Part shown: piece by piece, positions 50,285 through 62,089 of the stretch
Position numbering within the stretch: position 1 is the first letter of the stretch
How the letters are laid out: each line of letters begins with the position of its first letter
Assembly (NCBI GenBank): GCA_958496175.1
Contig: OY292275.1
Coordinates: 14,508,001-14,572,000, forward strand
Direction of reading: 5' to 3'
DNA length: 64,000 bases
DNA from: Sisyra terminalis
Lineage: Eukaryota > Arthropoda > Insecta > Neuroptera > Sisyridae
The notes under the pieces: model-generated
Databases searched by the model: none
Told to the model about the DNA's origin: nothing
Seen by the model: the letters and a program-made list of their open reading frames with translations, nothing else
Made by a program: the position numbers and the translations under genes

Positions 50285-50648
50285 TGGCTCCACAAAACTG
50301 CACGCTGGCCGGAACTAGCGGCGGTGGTAGCAATAACGGCTGTGGGGCGGCAATGACCCCCCACAGCTGGAGCTATGAAATGTTGCCAGACGTACCGGAC
50401 ACCCCAGCAGCAGAAACTGTAAGTGATGACGTGACGGATGAATTTGCCCACGACCCACCGATGACCGTAATTCCACGACCAAACAATGCCCCATGTGTAC
50501 GTGTTAATTTTCCACCTGATACCCGATCGACGGGTGGAGGCGGCACATCGCGCCGTGTTAGCCGCAGCACCCTATTGCTACCAAAAAGGGCGCGCAGCAT
50601 GAGTGCTTGGAGCGATATAAGTCGATCGAGTTGTCGGCTTGATGAAAG
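50285..50648 (+). CDS. Internal coding exon of an unidentified host gene
   Basis: This is the only clear host-like coding segment. It is open for about 121 codons in strongly GC- and CpG-richer DNA, beginning after a possible acceptor CAG (50282-50284) and ending at a near-consensus donor AAG|GTAAGT at 50649. That gives an incoming phase 1 and outgoing phase 2 exon of 364 bases. The frame upstream is closed by a TAA near 50257 and no ATG opens it, so an initiating exon must lie upstream. The protein is polar and probably disordered: a Gly/Ser/Asn run ([11 protein letters not shown]), an acidic segment ([12 protein letters not shown]), GGGG (near residue 82) and a basic/Ser-rich end, [20 protein letters not shown], with RRVS and RARSMS kinase-type sites. 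No folded domain, signal peptide or membrane segment is seen. It suits the cytoplasmic regulatory region of a larger protein. I could not identify the gene. Confidence 0.72.
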
Positions 50649-50654
50649 GTAAGT

Positions 50655-50840
50655 CTTCCGGAAATAATCTCTTGATTCTAATCTTTCAGGAAACGTTTGT
50701 TCATACCTCTCCGATTTTCGTGGACCTTAAAATTACCTCATCTGATTAATGTATGTAGAACACCGGATAACCCGAATACGTATACACAAGAAACACATGC
50801 TAATATATAATGAAATTTTCAATCAAAAATCATATCTACA
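50655..50840. other. Start of presumed intron after the exon
   Basis: Sequence after the GTAAGT donor returns to AT-rich; nothing else recognised before the foldback element. Confidence 0.4.
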
Positions 50841-50843
50841 TTA

Positions 50844-51910
50844 AGGTGTCCGTTATTTCCCAAATTGATTTTTTTACAGCAATCGCCCCCTGAATTTTTA
50901 GTTTAAGATATAAAAAAATTATCCAATACAATTAAACCCTTAATTTCTTAATTGAACCGTGTCGGAATCATGTTACTTTTACCATTTTAATAACATAGGA
51001 TTATTTGAATTTTTACTTTTAATTTTTTTTCTCAGAAACAAATGAATGAAAATATTTAAGGTCAAATTATTCTGACGTAAAATTTAACGCTATACAAAAA
51101 AGGTCTCTTATGAATTTTCAATTAAATCACTCCATTGAAAGTTATTCAACATTTAACTTTTTAACGACAAATCAATCGACTATACGCTCAATAAAAATGA
51201 TGTTGGCTACAAGTTCTAAGAAATTTCTCATAGATAGCGTCAGGTGAAATGGTAAAAATTCGAACAATAATTGAACTTTTGTCGATAGTCTCATTAATTA
51301 GAATGAAATTCACTTCGTAGGTACAAAATATTGATTAAAGTACGAAAATTAATCCTGGATAAATTGAATTTCACGACTATAGCGAATTCGAATCTTATGT
51401 CACCGGTTTTAATTGTTAAAAAATGATTTTTGTTTGTTTAATTTTCTGTTCAAGTCATAAAATTAACACAAATAATCACTGGCGCTCTAATGATATTAAT
51501 TTTTATTTTCTCTTCTAATGATTTTATAGTTAAAAAAAAGTAAAAACGAGCAAAAAGTTGAAAATATTGCAAGATTTAATATTAGACACAAGCTAAATGT
51601 GGAATAACTTTTAATGGAGTGATTTAATCGAAAATTCATAAGAGACTTTTTTTGTATAGCGTTAAATTTTACGTCAGAATAATTTAACTTTAAATCTTTT
51701 CATCAATTTGTTTCTGAGAAAAAAAAAATAAAAGTAAAAAGTCAAATAAGCCCATGTTATTTAAATGGTAAAAGTAACATGATTCCGGCACAGTTCAATC
51801 AAGAAATTAAGAGCTTAATTGTATTGGATATTTTTTTTTTTTATATCTTAAACTAAAAATTCAAGGGGCGATCGCTGTAAAAAAATCAATTTGGGAAATA
51901 ACGAGCACCC
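50844..51910. mobile_element. 1,067-bp TA-target foldback element with about 315-bp arms
   Basis: Left end AGGTGTCCGTTATTTCCC; complement of the right end GGGTGCTCGTTATTTCCC; TA flanks both (50842-50843, 51911-51912). The arms to about 51160 and from about 51595 share AAATTGATTTTTTTACAG, GGAATCATGTTACTTTTACC, TCTGACGTAAAATTTAACG and ATAAAAGTTATTC-type words in inverted order. No transposase was recognised in the 430-bp centre. It lies about 200 bp inside the presumed intron downstream of the 50.3-kb exon. Confidence 0.8.
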
Positions 51911-51914
51911 TAAT

Positions 51915-52905
51915 CTACATGTAAGGGTTATCATCTTCCCCCTATTTTCACCAAGTTGTGGTTTTCACGATTTTTTGACTAATCGTGGGTTTATTTTTTT
52001 TTTAAATTTTTAAAGCTACTGAGTAAAAATTTACATCATTAAGTGATAACTTATTCATTTTGCATTGATAAATAAAAAATCTTATTTTTTCTTACAATCA
52101 ATAGATAGATATGTAACAATATAAAGAAAAACCACAAACTATCCAAAAATTTACCAAAATTCCAATCAAATAGTGACAAAAGATAAGATGATGTTTATGG
52201 TCAATTTCTTGTTAAATATTTAATGTAGAATATGGAAATTTGATTTTTTTTTATTTTTTTTACGAAAAACATAATCGTACTTAAAAACACAATTTTGACG
52301 ATAATAAAAAGACAACATTTAATAAGCTGTTATTTAGAATAAAATTGTTAATGGTAATGATTAATTTACAAAAAAAATATTTATAAATATATTTAATGAA
52401 TATGGTCTTTTGCGTATACCTACGGTAGGTATCCCTACCGTGAACCAAATAATCCATTAATTAATCAGCATCTATACATAAATACAAAATATCGCAAAGT
52501 CCAATAAAGTCGGTCTTTAGTTGAATTATAACAGTCAAAAGTTTCTAAAATACTCCCGTTAAAGTATCAGATGTTAAGGATCTAGATTTTTGAATATTAG
52601 TAGGAATCCTATTGCACTGTCTCGATTCCCGAATGAACCTTTTTCCCAAAACTATTACCCTCTTGCAATGTACAACACAACTGCGAAATTGAAATTTGTA
52701 CAATTCCACGAATTCCAGTTTCACCACAAGCTAGTATAACTATTGTGTAACTATATACTTATTATTAAAATAACTGAATTTCAACTATACAATTAAACCT
52801 AATTGAACAGTCTCGAGTTCACCATATACGATTTGGTGTAGGCTTTTTGCATTGTAATAAACCAACTTAAAATAAACCAACCTCGTTTTATATTCAGAAG
52901 TAATT
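51915..52905. other. AT-rich stretch with no recognised gene
   Basis: Nothing recognised. A short palindrome CTACGGTAGGTATCCCTACCGTG lies near 52420-52442. Confidence 0.4.
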
Positions 52906-52909
52906 ACGC

Positions 52910-53090
52910 TTTGTCTTTAACGTCACTTTGATTTTGGAATTTGAAATTTTGATTGTTGATAAGACGTTATCCCATACAAACTTTGCCACCATTTTTCACT
53001 CTTGTAGGGGAGGAATTATCAAAAACTCTTTCTAATTATATACCTGCATCGTGTAAGTAAAACACTTTCCAAATTTCATCGACACAAATA
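52910..53090 (+). repeat. RTE-like non-LTR 3'-end module, diverged copy 1
   Basis: It shares with 53641-53980 the order CACTTTGATT, AATTTGAAATTT, ATTGTTGAT, then CATACAAACTTTGCCACCAT, a GGGG-containing segment and TTCCAAATTTCAT. This modular 3' end is familiar from RTE-type retrotransposons in insects. No coding part remains. Confidence 0.45.
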
Positions 53091-53640
53091 TGCACTTCTA
53101 TTTGAAAATACAATGTAAAACTAAAAAAAATATGACCTTCCTTATTTTGATTACCATGTCTAAAAAGCTATTCAATTTCGTACATTTGGACGTTGTACAT
53201 ACAAAATTTTTGGAAACAGGTGGAAAACGTGGAAACAAATTCGAAAATTTTATTTATTTTCAATTACAATAAATGGTTTGAAATAATTCTAAATACCGAA
53301 GAAAAGTTAGCCTGAAAGATTTAATATTTTAATTGATAATGAAATATATGACAAAAAAATGCCTCCTTAATACTTTTCAGCAGAAGTCATAATTGCTCTA
53401 AGTCTACAATCTATCTAATATACCTAGTATACAGAATTAGATTATAAAAAGTTTGATTGTTGAAAACAAACAAATATTGAAAATCGCTTATTTGTACTAC
53501 GTAAACTTTCATACTAATTTAGTAAATTAATGTCATTTATAATGCTGTTGATAAAATTATATAACAAAAGCAGACACTTCTATATTATTTCTAAATATAA
53601 ATGAACTTTGTTTTATATTAAACGGTAATGTTTTGCTTTT

Positions 53641-53980
53641 ATCAGCACTTTGATTATTAAATTTGAAATTTCAATTGTTGATTAACTCTACATTATCTCA
53701 TACAATCTTAGTCACAACTTTTCACGTTTTGAGGTAGGAATTTTAAAAAAAAAGAGATTTCGTTTGTTGACGATTTATATGTTTTTCCTCATATAAACTT
53801 TGCAACCCCATTTCACCCTGTTTGGGCGTGAAATTTTCCAAAATTCGTCCTTATCTGATGCTTACGTCATATAAGGAGTGTACCTTCCGAATTTCACGAC
53901 TCTATGACTAGCAGTTTTGGCTGTAGTTTGATCCTCATTCATGACATCAAACGATTTTATATATATAGATATATAAAGGT
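53641..53980 (+). repeat. RTE-like non-LTR 3'-end remnant, copy 2
   Basis: Contains AAACTTTGCAACCCC, TTTCACCCTGTTTGGGCGTG, TTATCTGATGCTTACGTCAT, TACCTTCCGAATTTCACGAC and GACTAGCAGTTTTGGCTGTA, ending in TTTTATATATATAGATATAT. This phrase order and the terminal TATATA tract are typical of insect RTE-type 3' ends. The polymerase ORF is absent. Confidence 0.55.
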
Positions 53981-53984
53981 ACCT

Positions 53985-56900
53985 ACCCGAATTACCGGAA
54001 AATTTAATATGTTACATAAATATTTTATCAAAATCCTCTCGGAGATCAAGCACAAAGCTATTCCCACATCACAAAGATTAAGCTGATGAATTTTCTTATC
54101 TGTCATTTCAGGAAATTTTTATCTATAATTAAAATCATTGACATCCTGTATTAAAATAATACCTACTTGGAAACAAACGAAATTAATCTCGATAAATATA
54201 CCTATGTTTTAATAATAATAATTTAAGACTTAATACATTACCCGATTGGATATTCAAAACAATGCAGGTAATCGCTACAACGTATTGAATTATAAGTTTT
54301 TGAAATATAGGTACAAATACAAATTCTAAGTTCTAAAACTTATCTTATTCTTGTTTAGTTTACTTATTCCAACCATTTCTATTGTACAAACAGCTATACA
54401 CTATTAAATAAATGTTATTTAAACTGAATGATAAACTATTTAAATTAATTTGCAAACAAAGCTTTTCAATTTAAACTTTAAATTAAATATTTTGAAACAA
54501 CATAAGATCAGAACAACTTAAAAATCAAATATTTAAAATGATTTTATTATACTATTTTAATTTTAATTAAAAACTTACGAAGAATATGTTTTAAAAGGTA
54601 GCATTTCCTATTTTATTATCAATATGTTTTTAGTTACAAATTTGAAGAAAATTGAGGTTTCATATCATATTTAATGAAGGAGAGGATTTGTTCTTCATTC
54701 TTCAGCGCGAGAAATTCAAAGTTTAGACACTTTACAGAGGCAATTTAAGTTTTCAAACATCTTCAATTTCGTTATTTCTCAACAAAGTTTGTATTTACGA
54801 AAATAAGAAAACCGCTGTCTTTCATATAGTGAAGAGGTGCAGGTTCATGAAATGTTACACTCAATTTATTTTCATTGTTTAAATTGATTTATGAAGTTAA
54901 TCATAATGGTTGGCTTATAAATTTGATAACCATCTTTTATATCTAGATTATTGTTTTATTGAAATTTTCTCATTACTAATTCATTTGGAGAAATTTTTCG
55001 CATAGAAACCGTACATTTAAATTTAAACAAATTACACTTTTTTCTTCACTAACCATTTATATTTTCTTTATATTAAATCGGTTCTCTAATTTATTTATTT
55101 TTTTCAGTTTCAATGGTGTATGCGACAATTTGCTTTTCTTTTTTTTTTTGAAATTTCTTGTTTTACATATTTAAAAATATCTGTAATATATGGGGAACTA
55201 CCTATACAAAGGGAATAATTTATTGCCAAACGTAACTGATTCTCGGAATCGTGATAGCTTTTCCACAAAACCATTAGATTTCTCGAAATTGACTTAAGGA
55301 ATTGTTGATTTATATTACTCGATAGTCTATGTTTATAAATATAGAGGAAAAATCAATGCTTTTTATGTAAATTTTGAAGAGTTTTCTATAAATGCATGTT
55401 ATGATTATAAATTGAATAGATAATTTGTAATATAAAATTCTAGAAACTTTTCTCGCCACTTCAAATAATATCATCAAAAAATATTATTATTAAGACTTAA
55501 GTTCAATAATTTTACTTCTATCCATAATCCCAAACATCAGAAAACGAAAAAATTACACTAAATAACGAAAAATTCTTGATTAAAGTTTTCAAGAATTGTA
55601 GTCGTTAAAGTTTCTACTCAAAAACAAATTGACGACTGTTTAACTTAATTTAGATATTAAATTTTCATTAGTAAAACTAATTAAATAAAAATATATTCTA
55701 CAGAAATTCTAATTAACGACACTTAATTTTTTTTTTTGGTTTTCAGGCCTTTTTAATTTCAAAAAAAACCTCATATAATTATTTCCCAGAATTTAAAAAA
55801 TTATAAAAAAATTGGGTTGTAAAACTATCAAATGAAACTATAAAATTAACGCAAAAAGCTTTAACCATGTTTAACTCAAACCCGTTTTTATGGAATAGGT
55901 GTTATTGTGAAAAATGATTTGAATAAATCTTTTAGCGGTTCGTTAGCTTTTCCTTTTTGTCGGGAAAAACCTTTATACATTTTGAGCAGTTCTTAATATT
56001 ACATGGGAAAGTGAAATATTGTTTTCATAATAATTCCATTTTCATTTTTTTTATCTTACTCTTTGTTCTTGCTTTTGAAAATTTCAAATATTTTTTTCGA
56101 TAATTCAATGCCAATTAAATGTACTAAAGTACCACCAGTGGTCGATTTACTAACAGCTGAGTTGGCTGAAGTCTAGGGCAGCAATTTTTTAAGGAATTCT
56201 GTATTGCAAAGTCACTTATGAAATAAGAGTATAAGGCAGAGGGCTAGTGCCATTAGTATACAAGTATGATATAAGCGTTAAAACGTGTTCATATTATAAT
56301 TTACAAGGGATTAATAGTTTTAATGAAAAATTAAAAAAAACATTAGTAGAATTACAGAAGAAAGAATTAATATTATTTTAATGGTCTTAAAGTATATGAA
56401 AAACATGAATGTAATGTTTTGACAACTTTGGCTTCAGCTTAAGTAGCAATATCAAAAAAACGAATAACCAATAATAATTCAGTAAGTCAAGTTTTTAGCG
56501 ACAATGCGCTGCGAGTGGTCGAAAAAATAATTAAGCAATATCCAAATTTTTGTAGATCCGAGAACTTATACTTAGTGACCTATCTTAAGTGTTCTCTTGT
56601 AATTTATTCTTCGTGTAAGATACCTCCAATTGGCAAAAAAGGGCTCCAAGAGTTATAAGGTCGTCTATTAGTCTATTGCTTCTAAAAACCATCCTTCTGA
56701 GTATTACAGAAGTTATTATGTTAAATACCCATATACTCAGTGGACAAAGAACCAATTATCAAAACAAATAGGAAAATTCTGAAATAGTTTTTCACTATTT
56801 TTGCTTTTCAATTCGTTTTTTCTTTTGCCAAAAGTTTAAATGAAAAAGAAACTAAAAACCCAAATATAATTGATACCAAGCAATAGGCCATTTCTCTGAA

Positions 56901-58405
56901 TTAACAATGATCAAAATTATCCAAATTAGTAAATAGTGCCGTAAATTATCCGCAAGTTACATACCACTAAAGAATCACTACTTGAAATCTCTTTCGTTGA
57001 ACACACTGTAATATATGTATTTCCATAAGCGATTGACCATTTAATTTTTTTTTAAGTTTTTTCTTAAGGATTTTTATTTCCTAACTTTTGTTTTATTTTA
57101 TTTGGTAAACCCAACACCAGATATAATGATAAGTCATAATTTACCCGAAAGCTAACTTAAAATTAACGGATGCAAATTGTTTTGTCTATTTCCACAATCA
57201 ATTTATTAAAAGTAGCATTTGTTCTACAAATCGTCAATTTAAATTTTAAATCTAAAAAGTTTACCCTATTTTGCGCACTAGATACTATCGTTTACTATTG
57301 GATAAGGTAGCCGATTTTAAAATATTTTAATAAGCTTTAAAATTAAGTACAAAATGCATTCAAGGTGAAAATTGAATTTCGAATTAACATTTCATCCTCT
57401 TACTCTTGAATATAACTCTAATGAAATTATATTTTATATAACAGTTTTACCAAGTTTTTTGGCTAAGTTAATTAAATTTGAGAACCCAATAATGTGTATA
57501 AAACTACGTACTCAATAAACATCTTCAACAGTAACTTTCTTTGATGAATAAGACATTTAATTGAAGCCAAAGTAAATATTTGGGCTTACATCTTTTCGAA
57601 CAGAATTCGTCTTTGTTTCATCGAAATTTCAAGATAATATAAGCATAGATTTTTCGATAGCTAAGATAAATATATATCGTTTATTTTGTGTATCTATTTT
57701 GGTGTAAATCCAAACAAAGCTATTGACGCTTTGAAAATGATATGGTGGGATGTCAATTTTAAAGGTTTAGTTGTAAATTTGGAAATATGCATTCATGAGA
57801 TTTGTGTCAATCATTTAAATTGAAGAGTTTTCCGTTTCACACAAACAATACCATTCTCGTATTCTCACAAGAAAATTCGATTTCAAAACAATAAATATAA
57901 AAGGAAATATGGTGAGGAAGTATTTATTTGTAGGTCACCAAAGCTATTGTTGGCTATTGTGAATAAAAAAACTTTTAAAAGTTAAACTTATAACAGTGGC
58001 AGTGTTTCCACTTTTGAAGAGTATGAAAATTTTCAAATAAAATAAAAACTAACAAATCAAAGTTTTAACGACCTCCATTCGGAAATTATCATCGATATTT
58101 TCGGAATAAGTTTATGAGTTAGCTTATTATATTTGGCATGCATCGTTCACTTTTGTATATTTTACGAAATGTTGTTCTACTGCATCATCATTAACTTTGT
58201 TTTAAAATGTTTACAAAGTGATTTTGTTACGAGAATAATGCGTGAAATATTAATTTGAGAAATCACATCTTGAAATCTGCAGTCATGATTTTTTAATGTA
58301 AAAAGTGAAAATTAAATTAAGTTAAATTTTTCCTGTTTATTTGTCATAATATATATTAAAAATTTATAAAGCAAGAAGTTTAAAATTCAATATTTTCCCA
58401 CTAAA
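53985..58405. other. Long AT-rich stretch with no recognised gene
   Basis: A 74-codon frame without ATG at about 56445-56670 reads NNNSVSQVFSDNALRVVEK; it could be a decayed coding relic but is unrecognised. Otherwise AT-rich with homopolymer tracts. Confidence 0.35.
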
Positions 58406-58425
58406 ATGTCATTTAGTTTAATATT

Positions 58426-58738
58426 TTTAAATCAGAAGACAATTCAGGTTGTTTAAGATCGGCTTTTTTATTTAATATTTTTATTATTCAATTAGCTACG
58501 TTTCATTACGTATTGTAACTTCATCAGGCTTCTAGATTCACAAAAATAAAATATTTTGAATTTAAATTCAATAAATAAATAATTTATTTAATATAATAAT
58601 ACATTATGTATATAATAATAAATTATATAATTATTAATATAATAGTATAAAAATATTAAATAAAAAAACCGATCTTAAGCAACCTGAATTGTCTTGTTAT
58701 TTAAAAAAATAAAAGCTGAGATCTGAATTTTATCATCT
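58426..58738 (-). mobile_element. Short retroelement-like repeat, copy C: hammerhead-like core and 15-bp TSD
   Basis: The 313-bp element is flanked by a perfect 15-bp direct repeat ATTTAGTTTAATATT (58411-58425 and 58739-58753), so its ends are defined. Inverted blocks AGACAATTCAGGTTGTTTAA and its complement (about 58674-58697) lie inside. On the minus strand at 58495-58529 it reads CTGATGA, A, stem GTTAC, loop AATAC, stem GTAAT, GAAAC, GTAGC. Compared with copy B the loop differs, while the stem stays pairable through a G-U wobble. An expanded TA-rich tract (58575-58650) separates it from copy B. No ORF. The TSD length points to target-primed retroposition rather than a DNA transposon. Confidence 0.82.
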
Positions 58739-58759
58739 ATTTAGTTTAATATTATGAAA

Positions 58760-60295
58760 CAGTACCCCATGTAGTCCCAATCATTGAGAGCAAAATATAA
58801 CAATTTTGATAGATACGCTCTCTTTAAGAAGCCAATTATTACATAAGGAAAAAATTCTAAATCATTTACGGTCAATAAAATACTAAGATTTCCATTATAT
58901 ATACTGAAATTTACATGCAGCAGGTTATTAATCTGCAAAATAAAAAAGCCTTTTAAAATTATTCTACAAACTTAAAAATAAAAATTTTAATTACCAATTT
59001 ACACAAAATGGCCATTACCATACATTAGTTTTAGCTATTTAAAAAATGATCGAATTATTGCCATTTTTAATACAAAAAAATATTCATTGTTGTGGTAAGA
59101 AAGTTAGACTACATTTCATCTTTTTTCCTATTGGAAAACCTATCCTATCTTTACAGTGTAAATAGAAGAAAGAAAATTAAGTCACTTTTTCTCCTTTACT
59201 AAGTGGCCTCTGCCTTTACCATCTGAAGTTGAAATTAAAATTAGCGATAAAAAATTTTAAAAAAAAATAGTCGTTTTGCCTTGATGATTTTTATTACCAT
59301 TATTCTCGATGAAATCCAGGAAGGGTTAAAAGTTATTAAGGGGTCTGGAAAGTAATGTTGTTTTTATTAAAAATTAAAATCCAACACTTTCGAACCAGTT
59401 ATGCTTTTTAATCAATGACATAATTAGCCCTTAATATTATCAACCTTTTGTCATTTAGTGTGCAAATTTGAATACCAAATTAGTACAAATTAATTTATTT
59501 CTTAGAAAAATATGGGAAAATTACATTTTGAACATCTATTAAGTTATAAATTTAATTAACAAGATTAAAATAAGAAAATAAAATTGATAAAAAAACTTTC
59601 ATCGATTGTGGTAGTAAAAGTAATACTAACAACCCTAAATTTTGTTAATTTTTCACTGGGCTTTTTTCTACAGAAGAGTCTTGCAATATCGTGTTACAGA
59701 GAAAAGTTTTCTTTTTTGACAATTCTTGGAAACTTTTTAAGATTGATAAGATTGATACTAATTAAGATTGATTAGAAATATTTGACAGTTTTTCACCCTT
59801 CTCGCATGAATTTATTATAACTTACTCCCCTGGTTACTTATTGTTTAAACTTTATATTCATTCTTTGATGGCATGGGAACGAGAACTGCAAATTATAGAA
59901 TTTGAACTTATACAAAAGAATTGAACTTATAGTTTGTCATTAAACAATATCAAAAATACTTAGATAAATACATAAATACTACAAATGCTTTTGGTAACAG
60001 CTTTGCGTTCCTACCTAGTGCAACTCAAAGAGCATTCAGTGCCAAATTTGCATTCCTTTAGGTTTTTTGTATTACCATTTCAATAAAGACTTAAAAATAA
60101 AAAATATTTTGTATTTTTTAATTAGTTTATGAGTCACTCTAGTCATTAAATTTTTTCAGTTGTACTTGAAATAACTTTTAAGCAGATAAATGGTATACAA
60201 ATGACTATAAATTAAAAAAAAATCTTTTTGGGTTACCTATTAGTTTAAAAATATTGTCATTTAGTTTTCACTGTCATTTATGGGCTTTCCAATGG
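58760..60295. other. AT-rich stretch with no recognised gene
   Basis: Short ORFs only, none with a domain. Confidence 0.4.
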
Positions 60296-60304
60296 TTTAA
60301 TAAT

Positions 60305-60480
60305 TGCCTGTTGGTGGCTGAGTAGTCATTTAACCGTTCCAAAACTGATAGGTGTTAGGTTCGAATTTAAGAGTGAAAATTTTTTGATATTTTCTTGATT
60401 TACGGATTTTCATTTATATAAGAGTCGCTAAAGACCTTGGTAGTTCTAAAGCGATAGACAATAACAATTAATAAATATTT
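60305..60480 (+). repeat. tRNA-derived SINE-like copy 2
   Basis: Box A-like TGGCTGAGTAG (60314-60324) and box B-like GGTTCGAATTT (60358-60368) occur with spacing typical of RNA polymerase III internal promoters. No cloverleaf acceptor stem could be drawn, so a functional tRNA gene is unlikely. The body continues to an A/T-rich tail near 60480. Similar spacing occurs at 47524-47615. Confidence 0.5.
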
Positions 60481-60484
60481 TTAC

Positions 60485-61035
60485 CAAAATTCATTTAAAA
60501 ATAGTAATGGTAAATTACAAGTACGATTGTTGATGAATTGTCACACCTGTAAGTCTGAATTTTATATTTTTTTTTTATGTGGGAGCTTTTATATAAAATA
60601 AAACCGCTTAAGAGTGCAGGTTAATATTTTTTGCAAATTTAAACCATGAATAACCGATTTTTATTTACTATATTGCTAAAAACTGCAGATATTAAAAAGT
60701 CGTAAAATATTAGAAGACGCTGTTGCCTTAATTCTGCAACCTTTATTGGGGTCAAAAACTTTTATTGCAAAAATTTTACTGTAAACGATAAAAACTTAAA
60801 TACAACTAAACATGTAGTTTCATACTAAAAAAACGCAATTTTAGTATTGAATTTTAATTTTATTTTAGTCTTCTTTAACATTGGTAAAAAAGAATTAACT
60901 ATTCAATTACTCTATACCTTTAACCAGCTCGTCTATTTTAATTGAAATGGAGTTATAAACTGTAAATTTTTTTATGTCTTTATTACAAAGCGACGGTGGA
61001 ACAATTCAGTGCTTATTGATGGACTATATATATGG
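60485..61035. other. AT-rich stretch with no recognised gene
   Basis: Nothing recognised. Confidence 0.4.
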
Positions 61036-61039
61036 CGTA

Positions 61040-62084
61040 GGGGAAGTCCAGGCAAAGTGGACACCTTAAGCTTTAATGACCTATAGCAAGAAAACGTATA
61101 GACCTAGAAATAAAACAATTGCTGAGTAAGAATAAGTATTTATTATAATTTTTAATATAATCATCAAAAATTTGGTAACATCAATATTTTACTTAAAATT
61201 ACTAACAATATTCAAATTGGTACAGCTATCCGCTTTGCCCAATCAACCGGGTAAAGTGGATAGAATCATAGGGCAAAGTTAACACATGGTAAATTAAAGA
61301 AAAAATACCGAAATCAATGTAAGAAAAATGAAATTAATGAGAGATATATAGCTACTTAATTATCAGCAAATACGATTGAAGATCGTTGTCCTGTTCGTTG
61401 TTAAAAACCTTGCGAAAACGGCCAAGTTGAGCCGTAGAACTACCTTTTTTCTAATGCCTATACAAAGTAGCATAAGGTAGGTCATATTTTCTTACTGTCG
61501 TTTTTACTGGAATACCAGCATCACAGTCTGCTATCAAATGCATCACAAGCATCATAACATCCTCACTCCATTTGGCTTGATTAGTTTTCCTTTTATGTTT
61601 GTATACCATCTATAGAATTAAGAATGAAAGCCATCAATCAGAAAGCCTACCAGGTAAATTAAAATTGCTATACGGACAAAGTGGATACGTTTCCACCTTG
61701 CCCGTATTTTCTTTGCCCAATAGGTACTTGGTGAACCAAACTTAACCTACAACCAAATCCAAAAACAATATCTCAATAAAACTTGCAGTAATTCAACAAA
61801 AAAGCAAACACATTAAAAATACAAACAAAACAAAACAGTAATATCACATGTAGATGAGTAATTATGAAAATACTTACCTCGAAATATCGTAACAAAGTAT
61901 CACTTATTTATTTTAACTATTTTTTTGTCCAACGACGGGTCACCTTACGCTAGCTCTGTTTGTTTACGATTGAGGAATGGAGGACGGATCACGTGACCTA
62001 CGACAGGCAAATTTGCTCGAGCTATTTCGAAATATTGTAAGGTATTCGCTTTACTCGGACTATTCGCTATGCCTGGACTTCCCC
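61040..62084 (-). mobile_element. 1,045-bp pogo-like element, internally deleted
   Basis: Ends GGGGAAGTCCAGGC (61040) and its complement GCCTGGACTTCCCC (62071-62084) are flanked by TA (61038-61039 and 62085-62086), as for pogo/Tigger elements. Several internal copies of a GGCAAAGTGGAT-type word lie near both ends (for example GGGTAAAGTGGATAG at 61250 and GACAAAGTGGATACG at 61676). They may be transposase-binding subterminal repeats. The minus strand encodes the start of a pogo transposase (61609 to 61352); the rest, including the DDE domain, is deleted. Confidence 0.85.
61352..61609 (-). pseudogene. N-terminal pogo-like transposase fragment (DNA-binding HTH)
   Basis: It begins at ATG with MVYKHKRKTNQAKWSEDVMM, matching the RYKRKTNR-x-W pattern that opens many pogo-family proteins. 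Then comes a helix-turn-helix of the Psq type: GIPVKTTVRKYDLPYATLYR. A TAG at 61451-61453 interrupts codon 53. The same frame resumes with LGRFRKVFNNEQDNDLQSYL, typical of the region just after the first HTH, and stops at 61352. Only about 85 codons remain of a protein usually around 500 residues, with no DDE catalytic domain. It would normally bind element ends but cannot act as transposase. Confidence 0.82.
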
Positions 62085-62089
62085 TATAT

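Noticed and set aside
50373..50600. Minus-strand 75-codon ORF opposite the coding exon
   Set aside because: GC-rich coding DNA often leaves the opposite strand open; the donor site and composition support the + strand.
56445..56670. 74-codon frame containing NNNSVSQVFSDN
   Set aside because: No start codon, AT-rich and unrecognised; could be chance or a decayed relic.
60305..60375. Functional tRNA gene
   Set aside because: Box A and box B are present but no acceptor or anticodon stem can be drawn; SINE-like origin is more likely.
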